Assembly: GCA_036873135.1 (NCBI GenBank)
Contig: JAPTYO010000020.1
Location: forward strand, 6,626,081 to 6,690,080
Reading direction: 5' to 3'
Origin: Clarkia xantiana subsp. parviflora
Taxonomy: Eukaryota > Streptophyta > Magnoliopsida > Myrtales > Onagraceae
DNA length: 64,000 nt
Positions 11,201-19,717 of this stretch are shown piece by piece; positions within the stretch are counted from its first letter, which is position 1, and each line of letters begins with the position of its first letter. The position numbers and the translations under genes were made by a program. The notes under the pieces were generated by a model. The model was not told the origin of the DNA. It saw only the letters and a list, made by a program, of their open reading frames with translations, and ran no database searches.

Positions 11201-11293
11201 AGCTTCAAGCAGTGCCATGATGCGTTCCATGCTAGATAACATGTCGGCCATATCCTGATGCATTTTTGCGTTGGCTGCCTCGATCTCGGCCAT
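8276..11293 (-). CDS. gag-pro: Ogre gag-protease (1005 aa, intact frame)
   Basis: Residues 1-50 look helical, then comes a proline-rich linker. A retrotransposon gag domain lies around residues 185-300 (KFKVPDFEKYDGTGNPIVHL, then ALVWFVRLKAGDISTWEDM). A Cys/His motif near residue 430 (CEFHMGVAGHSIEKC) resembles the gag zinc knuckle of Tat elements. A retroviral-type aspartic protease carries MVDGGSAVDVFP near residue 705; plant gypsy proteases often have DGG where others have DTG or DSG. A glycine-rich stretch near residues 855-890 (VPGQGLGIRCQG) is G-patch-like, which is common in this group. There is no internal stop over 1005 residues, in contrast to the decayed ORF1 upstream. It ends beside a probable splice donor, so in an intact element the polymerase would be joined by splicing. 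Confidence 0.88.
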   Translation of the reverse strand: MAEIEAANAKMHQDMADMLSSMERIMALLEAQSAYRAPNPALLPEITSPTSSKTPVANTGPRIPAATVLPDATVEPPRDQPPALVVPDQSAPKPYVPPNPTTIYGPVNKGGSADTNEFTSLPVIESEQDRRLKKMEEKMKALSGLEQYGGIGYSDLCLFPDMSRPEKFKVPDFEKYDGTGNPIVHLRIYLAKMAPYQQYEKFLIQTFQESLKGAALVWFVRLKAGDISTWEDMANAFVRQYKFNLDTAPTRMDLQSMEMTGGQSFRNYMQAWRKKAAGVRPLLEDTEAVSMFIGTLKGAYYSHLLGHVSANFADLVKFVEMIEQGIRMGKIEDPLKGYQGDGLKKGGAKKPLPKDATVGAVYPMQLTTPTALPVTHVPPAPQPSFTGGQANRANFRQRETRAFTPLPVSMAEVYQKMLEQNLIGPEFMRPDSRVLNDDPSSRCEFHMGVAGHSIEKCTRLRHKIQDLIDNKLLILNPIPPPNVKTNPLPQHNVGSSSSINMICLEEESSQDVATAVITPFILNYVPEQSARLPLVMQGSTPFQYESNKKVPWNYEAQIIGAAKPDDRVMIMTRSGRSYMKDVAKDKAVEVTPKKKVTDEEIVDFVKFMKEGEDKVIDQLRKTPAQISLLDLLLSSESHRDALMNVLKEALVPKETSAEQMGNVIGSIFSNQIYFGDDDLGVDGRNHVKALHIVCKCNRFVLSKVMVDGGSAVDVFPLSTLKQMKIDMSHIRTSKSAVRAFDGTRKEVYGEIELQLEIGPNVFDVTFRVMDIPNVFSILLGRLWIHAAGVVPSTLHQKLKYVIDNRLVEIRGEGDHNIYQEMAVPVINTSGDEPPAYHSFELISVIRDWGEPTLSKADIMVGRFMLRNNFVPGQGLGIRCQGIPRPLQLKESVCKYGLGYSPFQEDDQSARGEQQLVGFQRGRFARRWRPMNIPPLSVTFPGPPQIIRADEDEALQAIAGLFIIDTTVGAILEEVPPGIYVRPFVEGEAIANWFSIPVYALSLSDE

Positions 11294-11489
11294 TCGCTTG
11301 TCGTGTTTCTAGATTTTCTCAGTGTTTTCCATTTTAGTCGTTAGTCGCGTTCGTGCCAGTATTAGCTAAATATTTCCTGCAATTGAAAAATCGACGATTC
11401 AAGATGTGGACACTCAATACCGTGCATGATTTTTTTAAAATGTGCCATTCATCTCAGTGTTTTATTCATGAAGGAAACAGTTCTAATAT
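11294..11489. other. Spacer between Ogre ORF1 and gag
   Basis: Short non-coding gap of 196 bp; I see no recognisable signal in it. Confidence 0.5.
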
Positions 11490-13081
11490 TTAAACTTTAA
11501 AACGCTTTACACGACTGCGCATCTCGCCGAGTGCGTCGAGTGCTTGTTCATTAGTCCTAACGAATGCGACAGACAAATGTTTTGAAAAAAGTTTCTGTCT
11601 CCTTGCTCTTCGTTTGAACTTTTCAAGATCAACACTTAGCCGCGTCTTTTGTCTCTCTTTCACCTTAACAACCCACTGCAGGTGCATAACGGTGGCGTTT
11701 GCTTTGTCTAGGTCTTCCCGTAACTTCATGACCTCCTCTTTGGCTTTTGTACAGTCTCGGACCCAAGTTGCGCACTGCATTTCTACCCGAGCCGCCAGTG
11801 TATCGTACACATCTTCATTAGAGGGGTTTTGAGCTTGTGGCTTTGGTCCGATGATTTCTGTATGGTCGATGAGGGACTCCCGTGGGGTAGTATGAAACCG
11901 GTAAATGTATTCTTTGGTGGCGCAATACATCCTCTCCTCCTCTCCTAGATCATTTGGCATTTGGATTTTCTCCTCCTCTCGGTCCTCCCAAATCTTTTGA
12001 ATTTGCTCGGCACCTTTTTTTAGCGCGGCTTGAGTGATTTTATCGTCGTGTCAGTTGAAAACCAGAGAAGATCCCGTTGCGCTTGTTGGTATACCTTGGA
12101 GGCCTCCAAGCTGTCAAGTGACTCGAGCCGGGTAGGTGACCACTGAGCCTAGGTGACTGATAAGAGGAATACCTTTGAAATCTTTGCATTTTAAAAATAC
12201 AGGTTTTGGTGAAAACCAACGAGCTACCCACAAAATATCTTTAGGTAAAAGTTTCGAAAAATGTTTTTTCCACTCAAGGGAACTCCAACCCCTATTCACA
12301 TGGTGAGAATAATCTATCATCCTTGATATAATTTGTTGGTCAATGAGGAAACGAAATTTGGGGAAACCCGCGCCAATTTCAACTAAATGACTTAAAAACC
12401 AGATTTGTAGTAAAGCTGGACTTGCCCTGATTACCCCTTTTCCTTTAGCCTTTACGAGGTTTAGTGACGTGATTGTTTCGGCAAGCAGCGCCACTGTGTA
12501 ACCTCTGCCTTCGACCACTTGAAGGACAACGTGTGCCAGGGCCACGTCTATATGGCTTTTGGAGCGGGGGAATAAGACAGTCCCGAAAAATAGTAGGAGA
12601 TAGGCGTGGGTTGCTCCTCGGATCGCTCGATCATCTTTCATTCTAAATTCGATCCATTTTATTAAACGATTGATAGATATGCCATGCTCTACATTCACCA
12701 TAAGCTCGTCAGCCACCCTATGTTTTTTAGCTCGTAGAAGGGCAGACATGATGCATCTCTCTGGGGCTCCAAATTGTGGCAGTATGATCTTCCTATTCCA
12801 CTCGACGCCTTGGACCAGTTGTCCGTATTCTTCCAGCGTGGGGTTAGCTCTATGCCATTGATGACGAACACCGCCTTTTCAGGGTCCCAAAAGTTGGTTA
12901 AGGCATCAAGCATGTGCCACTCTATCGGATAGTCGGGGAGACGTTGAATTCTACCAATGATCTTGGTGACGTACTCTTGCTCTGTGCTTATCATGGCATT
13001 CCAGATACGATTGATATCTTCCTTGGGGGCCAGCAAAGCTATGACGTGCGGGCATTTGCGCAGTGCTTCCATCCTTACCAA
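11490..13081 (-). pseudogene. Ogre extra ORF1 (DUF7745-like), frameshifted and with stops
   Basis: Three frames together cover one protein. The start is at 13081 (MVRMEALRKCPHVIALLAP). The frame shifts near 12840 within a short C run, then continues through MSALLRAKKHRVADEL and WKKHFSKLLPKDILWVARW. A TGA near 12116 stands where CGA is likely. The frame goes on (GGLQGIPTS), meets a second stop near 12055, and ends in a helical tail from 11960 to 11490. The domain matches what I know as the ORF1 of Ogre retrotransposons, annotated as DUF7745 in plant proteomes; its function is unknown. The lesions (at least one frameshift and two nonsense codons) make this copy non-functional, while the following gag-protease frame remains open. 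Confidence 0.75.
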
Positions 13082-13666
13082 AATGGAGTATAAAGCGTTT
13101 TAAAGTTGGTGAAACGAATGGCACTAAATTTTTTGAAAAATGATGATGCATGCCTTGAAAGTAAAGTTTCCACTAATATCCACGCCACAATTACAATTAC
13201 AACATTATAAGAGTAAGATTACACATGGACCCATATCCTATACACCATAAAACCTAAGGGTCGAGAATTACAAAGCGAAAAACGAAAACCACACATGTAC
13301 GCATATCGGCCGGATTGAAGCTTTGGGTAGTGTGTTTTTGGCTTTGCTCTATGGTTGGTTCCTCTGACAGGTTCCCGACAAGGTGGTTTCCTCACCCCAT
13401 CACAGGGATCATAAGACCTTCACAAGCGAGTAGAGTTTTTCCGAGCCGTACCGGCGGCCCAGCCGCTCCGGTCGTACCGTACTAAACCTCCGGGGTTTTT
13501 AGTCGCCCTGGGTTTTAGGAGTTTGGTTCTTATTCTAAAGTGGTGCGTGCAGGTTTTAATCAAGACGAACAAACGTTAATAAAAACTCGTACAAAATTAG
13601 AGTAACACTTATACAAGCTAAAACATGGCAAACATGCAATTTTAACAAGCCCGAACCCTCTTACTT
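13082..13666 (-). other. Ogre leader between primer site and ORF1
   Basis: No coding frame is apparent. By position it is the untranslated leader, where packaging signals would be expected, but I cannot identify any. Confidence 0.45.
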
Positions 13667-13687
13667 GTCCCCAGCAGAGTCGCCAAA
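13667..13687 (-). other. Primer binding site of Ogre element
   Basis: On - this reads TTTGGCGACTCTGCTGGGGA, one base or so from the LTR end. TGGCGACTC-type sites are typical of Ogre elements and are thought to be primed by an arginine tRNA. Confidence 0.7.
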
Positions 13688-13688
13688 T

Positions 13689-14932
13689 TGTCAGACCTAA
13701 AATCTGACCTAAGGCGAATTACGTTTTGAAAACGTGCAATTTTAAAAAAGAGTCGCCACTAGCTAATTACGGCTAACTAGAAACCTAAATTACCTAGGTA
13801 AAAACAAATTAGCACCTAAGCAATTAATTGGTCTGCATTCAAAGATTTGGGTTCGGGGGTTCTGTTACGAATTTTAAAAAAATATTTTCTAATCACGCCC
13901 TTTCGGTACTTAATTAACATATTTGCCAGTTTCAAAATTAAACTAACTTCATGCGAAATAATTAACATCGGCAAAATTAAACCTAAAAACCTATTATGCA
14001 TCTAGATTCCCTAATTGAAATAAAATCTAATTAACGTTAAACATGCTCAAAATCCTAGCACAATTTAATTATACACATATATTCATTAGGCATGTTATTT
14101 TACTAATCTACATCTAAACTAGTTAGTTAACATGATATAATAATAACTATACTAATAATAATAATAATAATAATAACATAAATAATAAAAAAAAAACAAA
14201 CAACAACAACAACAGCACGGTACATACCTAGACACAGCAGAGATTTCCGGCGACCTTCTCTCGGGCTCCGACGACGGCGAACGGCGGCGCTGCAGCAGAC
14301 AGAAGCAGCGGAGCTCTGGGGAGAGACTTCCGACGGCGCGGGCGAGCTTTGGGGCTGGGCGGTGGTCTGTCTTGGTGGCCGGCGGAATTCGACAACAGCA
14401 GCAGCAGAGTGGGGCGGACGACGTGACCGGAGCTCGCGATGACAGCAGCGGTCGACCGGTGGACCTGGGCAGGCGGGACGAGGCGGCGCGATTCGTAGTG
14501 GTCCGGTGACCAGGCGACGACGAAGATGGTCGGAGCTCCGGCGAGCAAATTCCGACGGGAGTGGCTGCAAGGGCTGAGATTTGCACGAATTTCTAAAAAA
14601 TAGTATTTTATTCTTGTTTAATTTTCTGTGTGTTTTTTACATGTAATAGGTACCTATTTATAGGTAAATTGACACCCAAAAATTGGAAAATCAATATTCC
14701 CTCAATATTCACCCTATTAAATCCGAAAAAATATATATAAATATATATATATTATATATTTTCTGATTTATTACATCATTTATTGCATATGTATTGTCAT
14801 AATTTAAACTGAGCCTGTTTTTGGCAACCCCGTGACCTTCCATATTTAAATACTTCCTTTTTTAAACGCGTTACACATAACATTTTTGACATGTTACGTA
14901 CGTGTCGCGCGTACCAAAATTAGGTGTTTACA
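13689..14932 (-). repeat. 5' LTR of Ogre element (1244 bp)
   Basis: On - it starts TGTAAACACCTAATTTTGG, a very common Tat/Ogre LTR start, and ends TTTTAGGTCTGACA just before the primer site. A TATA box (TATAAATA on -) lies at 14655-14662. The GC-rich block at 14220-14580 gives long chance frames in all three - frames and probably belongs to the transcribed leader. The partner LTR is outside the window. Confidence 0.82.
14655..14662 (-). promoter_or_regulatory. TATA box in Ogre 5' LTR
   Basis: TATAAATA on the - strand inside ACCTATAAATAGGTACC, about 270 bp into the LTR. Confidence 0.6.
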
Positions 14933-16487
14933 AACCGTGTTGGGGTAATCATTCTCAGGTTCATCCATTGCACGTCAATAGTCTTCATAGTTTTAGGTCT
15001 CTTACGTTTACAAGTTGTTAAAACAAAAGGTTTGAAAGATTCAATTATCTTGGTTTTTGCTGCCTGACATATATGAACTGTGAAAAAAGAAAGTCTGAAA
15101 GTATGATCTTGTTAATTTTAGGTGTCTGGCAACAAACCTTTGAAATTACACTCAAGTTTTCGATGTATCAACCAACAAACTATCAAATTTATACTTTAAT
15201 TCAGTACCCGAAATTCCTAACACATTACAACCCATCAATTACTACTTCAATTTTCAATTTTAAAACTGTAAACTACCCAAACGGTGGAACCTTACAAACA
15301 GAGAATTATTGCATCAACTGTCCATTGTGCACAAACATGCACCTATTCATATTTTTAGGTGTCTTACATTTACAAGTTTTTAAAACTCAAGGTCTGAAAG
15401 ATTCAGTCATGTTGGTTTTTGGTGTCTGACCTATCTAAATTGTGAAAAAAGAAAGTTTGAAATTCTGTTCTTGCTGATTTTAGGTGTCTGTCAACTAACA
15501 TAGTCAAAACATACTCAAGTTTCATTTTTTTCAACCTTTAATACTCCAACTGTCTCCACAAATCCAACTACATGTAATGAAATCGAACAATTTCTTATAT
15601 AAGTACAATTTTCTCCTTAGTTTCAGCCAACACGGAAAACCGAACAAATGTTGTTCAAGTTTCAATTTTTTTTACTTCTAATCTCTTAAAAATCTCCAAA
15701 ATAGAAGTTGTACTTGAATCCTAAACCAAATGGTCAACTGTTCCTCCATGCAAAAGCTAACATTTACACTAATACAACTCCAAGTTCCATAAAATGAAGA
15801 AACACACCAACAATTTCAACAAAAGGAAGTAATTTTCGGGAAGTAAGAAACTTACCAAAGACAAACAGAGCAAGTCGGACCCGAAATAGGACCTCCCTTA
15901 CAATTTCAAGTGTTGAAACCTTGCAGGAAGTGAATCTCGACAGTTCCCCTTCTTCTCGCCAGAAATCCATCGTTATTCTCGCTGATTTTTGCAACAAATG
16001 TCGGAATTGGCAGTAGGACGAAACCCTAGTTTGTGCCTCTTTAGATTTTTTTTTGGGGGGGGGGGGGGAATGAGAATAGAGTGAAGAGTGGGCGAGTGGA
16101 GTGGTTTTGATGGACAAAACACCATAAAAGAAAGAAAACAGGCGTGATGATTAATTTTTTGGCACCCAGTGGGTAATTTAGTCTTTTCGCCTTGGCACAT
16201 GAAGGCCACAAGCACGTAGAGGGGCAATTTTGGGTTTTAAATTTGTATCCCCGCAATTGACAGGTACATGACACCATTCTGTTACATTTAATAGTAAAAC
16301 TGGACAGTGACAATAAATTTCAATAAAATTAAAACTTCAACAGTCCATATCAACAGTTTAAACTTCAAACATCAAAATCTCACATAAGCCAAACTTTAGA
16401 CAGTTTATAGATTCATCAACTCTAAATATTTTTATCGTGAACTTATTAATCAAACATGTGAAGCTCAAATATCCATAATTAAGACAT
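14933..16487. other. Old non-coding DNA between Ogre LTR and MULE, with a 360-bp spaced duplication
   Basis: No gene is supported. Segments near 14985-15150 and 15345-15510 are similar over about 160 bp. Both run from TTTTAGGT through TTTACAAG, TTGGTTTTTG and GTGAAAAAAGAAAG to TTTTAGGTGTCTG, which indicates an old duplication with a period near 360 bp. Around 15860-16060 the - strand resembles a plant 5' untranslated region (an AAACCCTAG motif near 16020), perhaps a remnant of a host gene start. A poly-G run lies near 16059. Confidence 0.4.
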
Positions 16488-16496
16488 CTTTTTTCA
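16488..16496. repeat. 9-bp target site duplication, left copy (MULE)
   Basis: CTTTTTTCA here is repeated exactly at 22958-22966, on the outer side of both terminal inverted repeats. Confidence 0.9.
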
Positions 16497-16636
16497 GGAA
16501 AAATCACCCAAATAACTAGTTTTTGAAACTCAAACACCAAAACAAGGGAAAATTTCGGCCAAAACTCAAAATAACCAATGGAGCATCTCCCAGATGCGCC
16601 ATTTAGGGCGCATCTGGGAGATGCGCCATTTTCCCC
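16497..16636 (+). repeat. Left terminal inverted repeat of MULE (140 bp)
   Basis: It pairs with 22818-22957 in inverse orientation. The inner 70 bp of this arm are themselves palindromic (GCATCTCCCAGATGCGCC facing GGCGCATCTGGGAGATGC). Confidence 0.93.
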
Positions 16637-16665
16637 GACATGTTAAACGCCGTTAACAAAAAAAC

Positions 16666-16733
16666 AAAAAAAAAAGGAGCAACTGGCAGATGAGCCATTT
16701 AGGGCTCATCTGCCAGTTGCTCCTTTTTTTTTA
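16666..16733. repeat. Perfect hairpin upstream of the transposase
   Basis: GGAGCAACTGGCAGATGAGCC at 16676-16696 is followed by ATTTAG and its exact complement to 16723. Flanking A and T runs extend the stem to about 31 bp. It lies between the left inverted repeat and the transposase start. Confidence 0.85.
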
Positions 16734-17032
16734 ACTATTAAACCCGGGAATTTTTCCTTTTGGGCGCATTTGGCAGCACATTTGGCATATTTTATTGTTG
16801 TTGTTGAAGAATTGAAAAATCAGTCCATCAATTGCTGTACCATCTATACTAAGGTAATATATCTGATTTGCAGTTCATATTTTAATTAGTTGTACATAGT
16901 TATTTCAATGATGACAGAAAATAGTATTGCCTGGTACAAGATTTAGATTTAGTATTGCCAATATGTATATATTGTAAGTATGTATGTAGTGATGTGTTAA
17001 TACACTATGTAATAATAATCATGTAGGAAAAT

Positions 17033-19414
17033 ATGGTGACCCTTTGGTTTCGATACGATGATGAGTGGTTTCGATACGATGGTGATAGAGATATTACACT
17101 TGATGATGTCATATTTGTAGCTAAGAGCATGACCCGATGCCGAGCACCAAATGTTGAATTATTTTGGATGTTCGATGGAGAAATGAACACAGTCGGCTCT
17201 CAAAGTTATTGGGAGTCCATTTTGTCGTTAGGCATCGAGCAAATTGAACTGGTTCTCGTACCAAAACTGGACATCACATATCAGATGGGCATTTTAAGGT
17301 TACGTGGAGGCAGCGGTGAAGGGCAGAGCAGCAATGCTAATGTGGATGAAGGTGAATGTAGCAATGCTAATGCGGATGAAGGTGATGCGACCCTACCGGA
17401 GGTTGAAGAGAGGGATGAGCGGTATTCATCCGACTCTGGAGCAGAGCCATTCGAAGAGTTGGTGAACCGGGAGAACCGGGTGGGAGACTACGAGTTCATA
17501 GATCAGTGGTCGGAGGGGGAAAATGAGGAAGGGGAAAATGAGGAGGGGGAAAATGAGGAGGGGGACTACGAGTTCCCAGAACAGTGGGTGGAGGGGGAAT
17601 GGCAACAAGGGCTAGAGTGCGACGACTGGGAAATACATGATGCGAGGTCGTCAAACAACGCGGCAAAGTATTTCCAGAAGGAAGACGAATATCCTAACAA
17701 GGAAGCACTGCAGATGTATGTTAAAGAATGGCACATCGCGAATTCCCGACAATGTAAGACCCCAAGATCAAGCAAAACTGAAATTCTGTTTAAATGCGCG
17801 GATGACAGTTGTTCGTGGAATCTTCGTGCAACATCAGGGTGGTTCGGTAAGTGGACGATTAGGAAAGTTGGGCCTATACACACATGTGTTAATATTGAGC
17901 CAATCGTGCATCACAGAAACCTTGACGCTTCGATGATTCAACGACAGATTTACCGTCATGTGAAAGATAACCTCAGCGTGACGATAAAAGATTTGCAGAA
18001 TAAGCTTAAAGATTCCGTGTATAAAGAGTATCCATCTTATCGTAAGGTGTGGTACGCGAAATGTTTAGTCATTGAACGACTGTTCGGTAGTCATGTATCT
18101 TCATTCGGGCTACTTCCACAACATTTACTGGCTGTGGCGCATTACAATCCTGGATCCGTATTCGATTTTCAGTACAAAAACCCCGTTATTGGGGAAACTG
18201 CGACGTTCGATAAATGTTTCTGGGCTTACGCTCCTTCAATTCACGGGTTTCGGCATTGTCGACCGTTGATCAGCGTCGACGGCACACATCTGTATGGAAA
18301 GTACACAGGAAAATTGTTGGTTGCCGTTGGATACGATGCTGACAATCAAGTTTTCCCGTTGGCATTCTGTTTATGTGACAAGGAGAGCATTGCAACGTGG
18401 ACATGGTTTTTGTCCCATGTAAAGGAGCATATCACTAAGAACCGTCATGTTTGCATTATTTCTGACTGTCACATCGGTATATTGCGTGCTCTAGCAGAGG
18501 TTTATCCGGAGCCAAATCACTCACACAGGTCTTGTGCCCGACATCTTGCGAGCAACTTTAATATTCATTTCAAGAATAAACAGCTGAAAAAGAAATTCTC
18601 GAGCCTTATTTATGAGGTGAACAGGGAGAGGTTCCAGAAAGAGGTTGATATGTGGTTGGTTGCAGATGATCAGAAGTATAAACGTTTCATAGACCGTTGT
18701 GGTGACTACGCTGTTTGGTCATTGGCCTTCGACGACGGCTCAAGGTATGGCGTAATGACAACAAATCATTCAGAGTGTTTCAACAAGGTCCTAAAGGATG
18801 CTCGTATGTTACCGGTGACCGCATTAGTCACTGAGACGTTCTCGAAGATGGTCAAATATTGGGTTGACCGGAAGAACATTGCAGAGGAAGCTGTTCTGGC
18901 AAATAAAATGTATTCTCCGAAAATAACAGTGTTGATACAGAAGGCTAAGGAAGATGCGAGGTTCTGCAGAACTGTAACTTTTGAGCAGGGCGTGAAATAC
19001 TATGTTTCGGCTGCAGAACATGATGAAAACTATACGGTCAACATGACTGATAGGGATTGTGACTGCGGCAGATGGAGACTATTTCATTACCCGTGTTGTC
19101 ACGCCATTGCAGCCATCGGTCATTCGAATCGTCGTATTAAAGATTTTGTTCCCAAATGGTTCAAGAACAAAAAATGTATTAAAACTTATGGTATGCCGTT
19201 TCAAACACTCCGTCGGCAGTCGCAATGGCCAACATGGGAAGGGCCTTTGGTGGTAGCAGATCCTCGGATGCTGATTGTTCCTCGGGGACGGAAGAAAAAG
19301 AGAATTCGCAATGAAATGGACACATCCAAAGAACCCAAGCGGAGTAGATGCAGTAGATGTCGTCAAGAAGGTCACAACGCAAGAAGCTGTAACACTCGGG
19401 GCCAAGATGAGTAG
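17033..19414 (+). CDS. MULE transposase (MuDR/MURA family), 793 aa
   Basis: A single uninterrupted frame. Residues 1-95 resemble a PB1-like start; an acidic low-complexity stretch with short repeats (GENEE) follows. The MuDR N-terminal DNA-binding domain has the C-x4-C ... H-x-C zinc pattern (KCADDSC, then HTC), which is related to WRKY-GCM1 fingers. The MULE transposase core shows the three acidic catalytic residues: Asp416 in SVDGTHLYGKY, Asp478 in IISDCHIGILRA and Glu581 in TTNHSECFNKV. A SWIM zinc finger follows from residue 676 (CDCGRWRLFHYPCCH), and a C-terminal CCHC knuckle from residue 773 (CSRCRQEGHNARSC). The ATG at 17033 is chosen because the frame opens there after an AT-rich leader. 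All key residues are present, so this copy could be active. It sits within well-defined inverted repeats and is therefore a transposon gene, not a domesticated one. Confidence 0.93.
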   Translation: MVTLWFRYDDEWFRYDGDRDITLDDVIFVAKSMTRCRAPNVELFWMFDGEMNTVGSQSYWESILSLGIEQIELVLVPKLDITYQMGILRLRGGSGEGQSSNANVDEGECSNANADEGDATLPEVEERDERYSSDSGAEPFEELVNRENRVGDYEFIDQWSEGENEEGENEEGENEEGDYEFPEQWVEGEWQQGLECDDWEIHDARSSNNAAKYFQKEDEYPNKEALQMYVKEWHIANSRQCKTPRSSKTEILFKCADDSCSWNLRATSGWFGKWTIRKVGPIHTCVNIEPIVHHRNLDASMIQRQIYRHVKDNLSVTIKDLQNKLKDSVYKEYPSYRKVWYAKCLVIERLFGSHVSSFGLLPQHLLAVAHYNPGSVFDFQYKNPVIGETATFDKCFWAYAPSIHGFRHCRPLISVDGTHLYGKYTGKLLVAVGYDADNQVFPLAFCLCDKESIATWTWFLSHVKEHITKNRHVCIISDCHIGILRALAEVYPEPNHSHRSCARHLASNFNIHFKNKQLKKKFSSLIYEVNRERFQKEVDMWLVADDQKYKRFIDRCGDYAVWSLAFDDGSRYGVMTTNHSECFNKVLKDARMLPVTALVTETFSKMVKYWVDRKNIAEEAVLANKMYSPKITVLIQKAKEDARFCRTVTFEQGVKYYVSAAEHDENYTVNMTDRDCDCGRWRLFHYPCCHAIAAIGHSNRRIKDFVPKWFKNKKCIKTYGMPFQTLRRQSQWPTWEGPLVVADPRMLIVPRGRKKKRIRNEMDTSKEPKRSRCSRCRQEGHNARSCNTRGQDE

Positions 19415-19717
19415 TACTCGTTGTAATAGTTTTATTTGAAGATAGTTGTAACTGAACTGTTTGCGGATTTGTATTCGTATATAGTTGAAGTATGTGCTAT
19501 GTTTTTTTAAATTTTTTCTAAACAGTTAGAAAAAATGATTTTTCTCCAAACAATGCATGTTAGGTACCCTGAAATCAAACTTTTTGAAATAAATCTTAAA
19601 AATCAACATACTCAAAAAAAATATGAAAAAATTAAAATAGTTTCCTAACATATTTATAATACTAACATTGAAGTTTCACGACATTTAGTAAATTACATTA
19701 TAAACTAAACTAATTTT
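19415..19717. other. Convergent intergenic gap inside the MULE
   Basis: About 300 AT-rich bases separate the 3' ends of the transposase and the plant mobile domain gene. No motif is recognised beyond generic AT-rich polyadenylation context. Confidence 0.5.

Larger units (their letters stand above)
8233..14932 (-). mobile_element. Ogre-type Ty3/gypsy retrotransposon, 5' portion, split by element 1
   Basis: Reading leftwards: 5' LTR (14932-13689), primer binding site (13687-13667), leader, extra ORF1 (13081-11490, decayed) and gag-protease (11293-8276). An extra ORF ahead of gag, a large gag-protease frame that ends before reverse transcriptase, and an arginine-tRNA-like primer site are Ogre features. 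The element stops at 8233 where element 1 is inserted, so its polymerase and 3' LTR must lie to the left of the window. The gag-protease frame ends at a TAA within GAGTAAGA, a good splice donor. This fits the intron reported between protease and reverse transcriptase in Ogre elements. Confidence 0.85.

Noticed and set aside
14127..14586. Long overlapping frames on the - strand
   Set aside because: They lie inside the Ogre LTR in a GC-rich block where all three frames are open; no domain or start is convincing.
17033..19414. Domesticated transposase (FAR1 or MUSTANG type)
   Set aside because: The gene still sits between matched terminal inverted repeats with a perfect 9-bp target duplication, so it is a transposon gene.
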